From an uncultured Bacilli bacterium (GTDB lineage Bacteria > Bacillota_I > Bacilli_A > RF39 > UBA660): 47,806 bases of DNA. Made by a program: the position numbers and the translations under genes. Of this stretch, positions 47,789 to 47,806 are shown piece after piece. Where the stretch lies: NCBI GenBank assembly GCA_947591455.1, contig CANQDC010000004.1:1-47806 (forward strand), in the 5' to 3' direction. The stretch's first letter is position 1. Every line of letters begins with the position of its first letter. The notes below the pieces were generated by a model, which was not told the DNA's origin, searched no databases, and saw only the letters and a list, made by a program, of their open reading frames with translations.

Positions 47789-47806
47789 TTTTTTTTTTTT
47801 TTTTTT
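47789..47806. repeat. T18 tract at the window edge
   Basis: Eighteen Ts end the window. It could be another variable tract of the fibre region or simply where an assembly broke at a homopolymer. Confidence 0.8.

Overview
This window is a low-GC double-stranded DNA bacteriophage or prophage segment with long-tail (siphovirus-type) genes, most likely from a Bacillota-like host. The evidence is a 2,494-residue tape-measure protein, Gram-positive-style lysis genes and strong AGGAGG ribosome sites. TAA, TAG and TGA all act as stops; AGA, AGG, CGT, CGC and CGA are used as arginine codons.

Layout. Bases 1-5581 (+ strand) are a nucleotide-metabolism operon: the end of a conserved hypothetical gene, a radical SAM protein, HU, a HAD phosphatase, an unknown protein, serine hydroxymethyltransferase (glyA), flavin-dependent thymidylate synthase (thyX), a small protein and a 5'-deoxynucleotidase. 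It meets the rest of the window head-on at a bidirectional terminator (5573-5615). Everything from 5690 to 47589 is on the - strand. In transcription order it runs: tail-fibre and collar genes (47.6-33.6 kb), a tailed M23 peptidase, a free-standing homing-endonuclease-like gene, a tyrosine integrase, two membrane proteins, two paralogous surface or virion proteins, a nuclease-like gene with its own promoter, two tail genes, the tape measure (split by a group I intron carrying an endonuclease), baseplate genes, a holin and an amidase with SH3 repeats.

The main discovery is translational. Twenty-two in-frame CGG codons in 15 genes all coincide with a +1 frame change. The conserved protein continues only if the C is skipped and the next three bases (GGA 14 times, GGT 7 times, GGC once) are read as glycine. 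I checked CGG in every gene I accept, on both strands, and found none read as arginine in an unbroken frame. Dozens of out-of-frame CGG triplets leave the frame alone. Affected genes include glyA (four shifts), thyX (one), the tape measure (two), the M23 peptidase (its HxH zinc motif lies after the shift) and most tail fibres. The simplest reading is that CGG is unassigned in the host and CGGN is decoded as a four-base glycine codon, or the empty CGG is skipped. I know of no described bacterial or phage counterpart; the nearest precedent is AGGY read as glycine in Perkinsus mitochondria.

Other notable structures are: an operator-like palindrome overlapping two sigma-70-type promoters 26 kb apart; a predicted small RNA between the convergent gene blocks; a repeated 36-nt hairpin; and a tail-fibre paralogue array whose intergenic leaders carry C10, C10, (AT)16 and T18 tracts plus ribosome-site hairpins, suggesting phase-variable receptor-binding proteins. 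No stretch over 300 bases lacks a gene except the non-coding core of the group I intron (18608-18915). I saw no tRNA, rRNA or CRISPR array.
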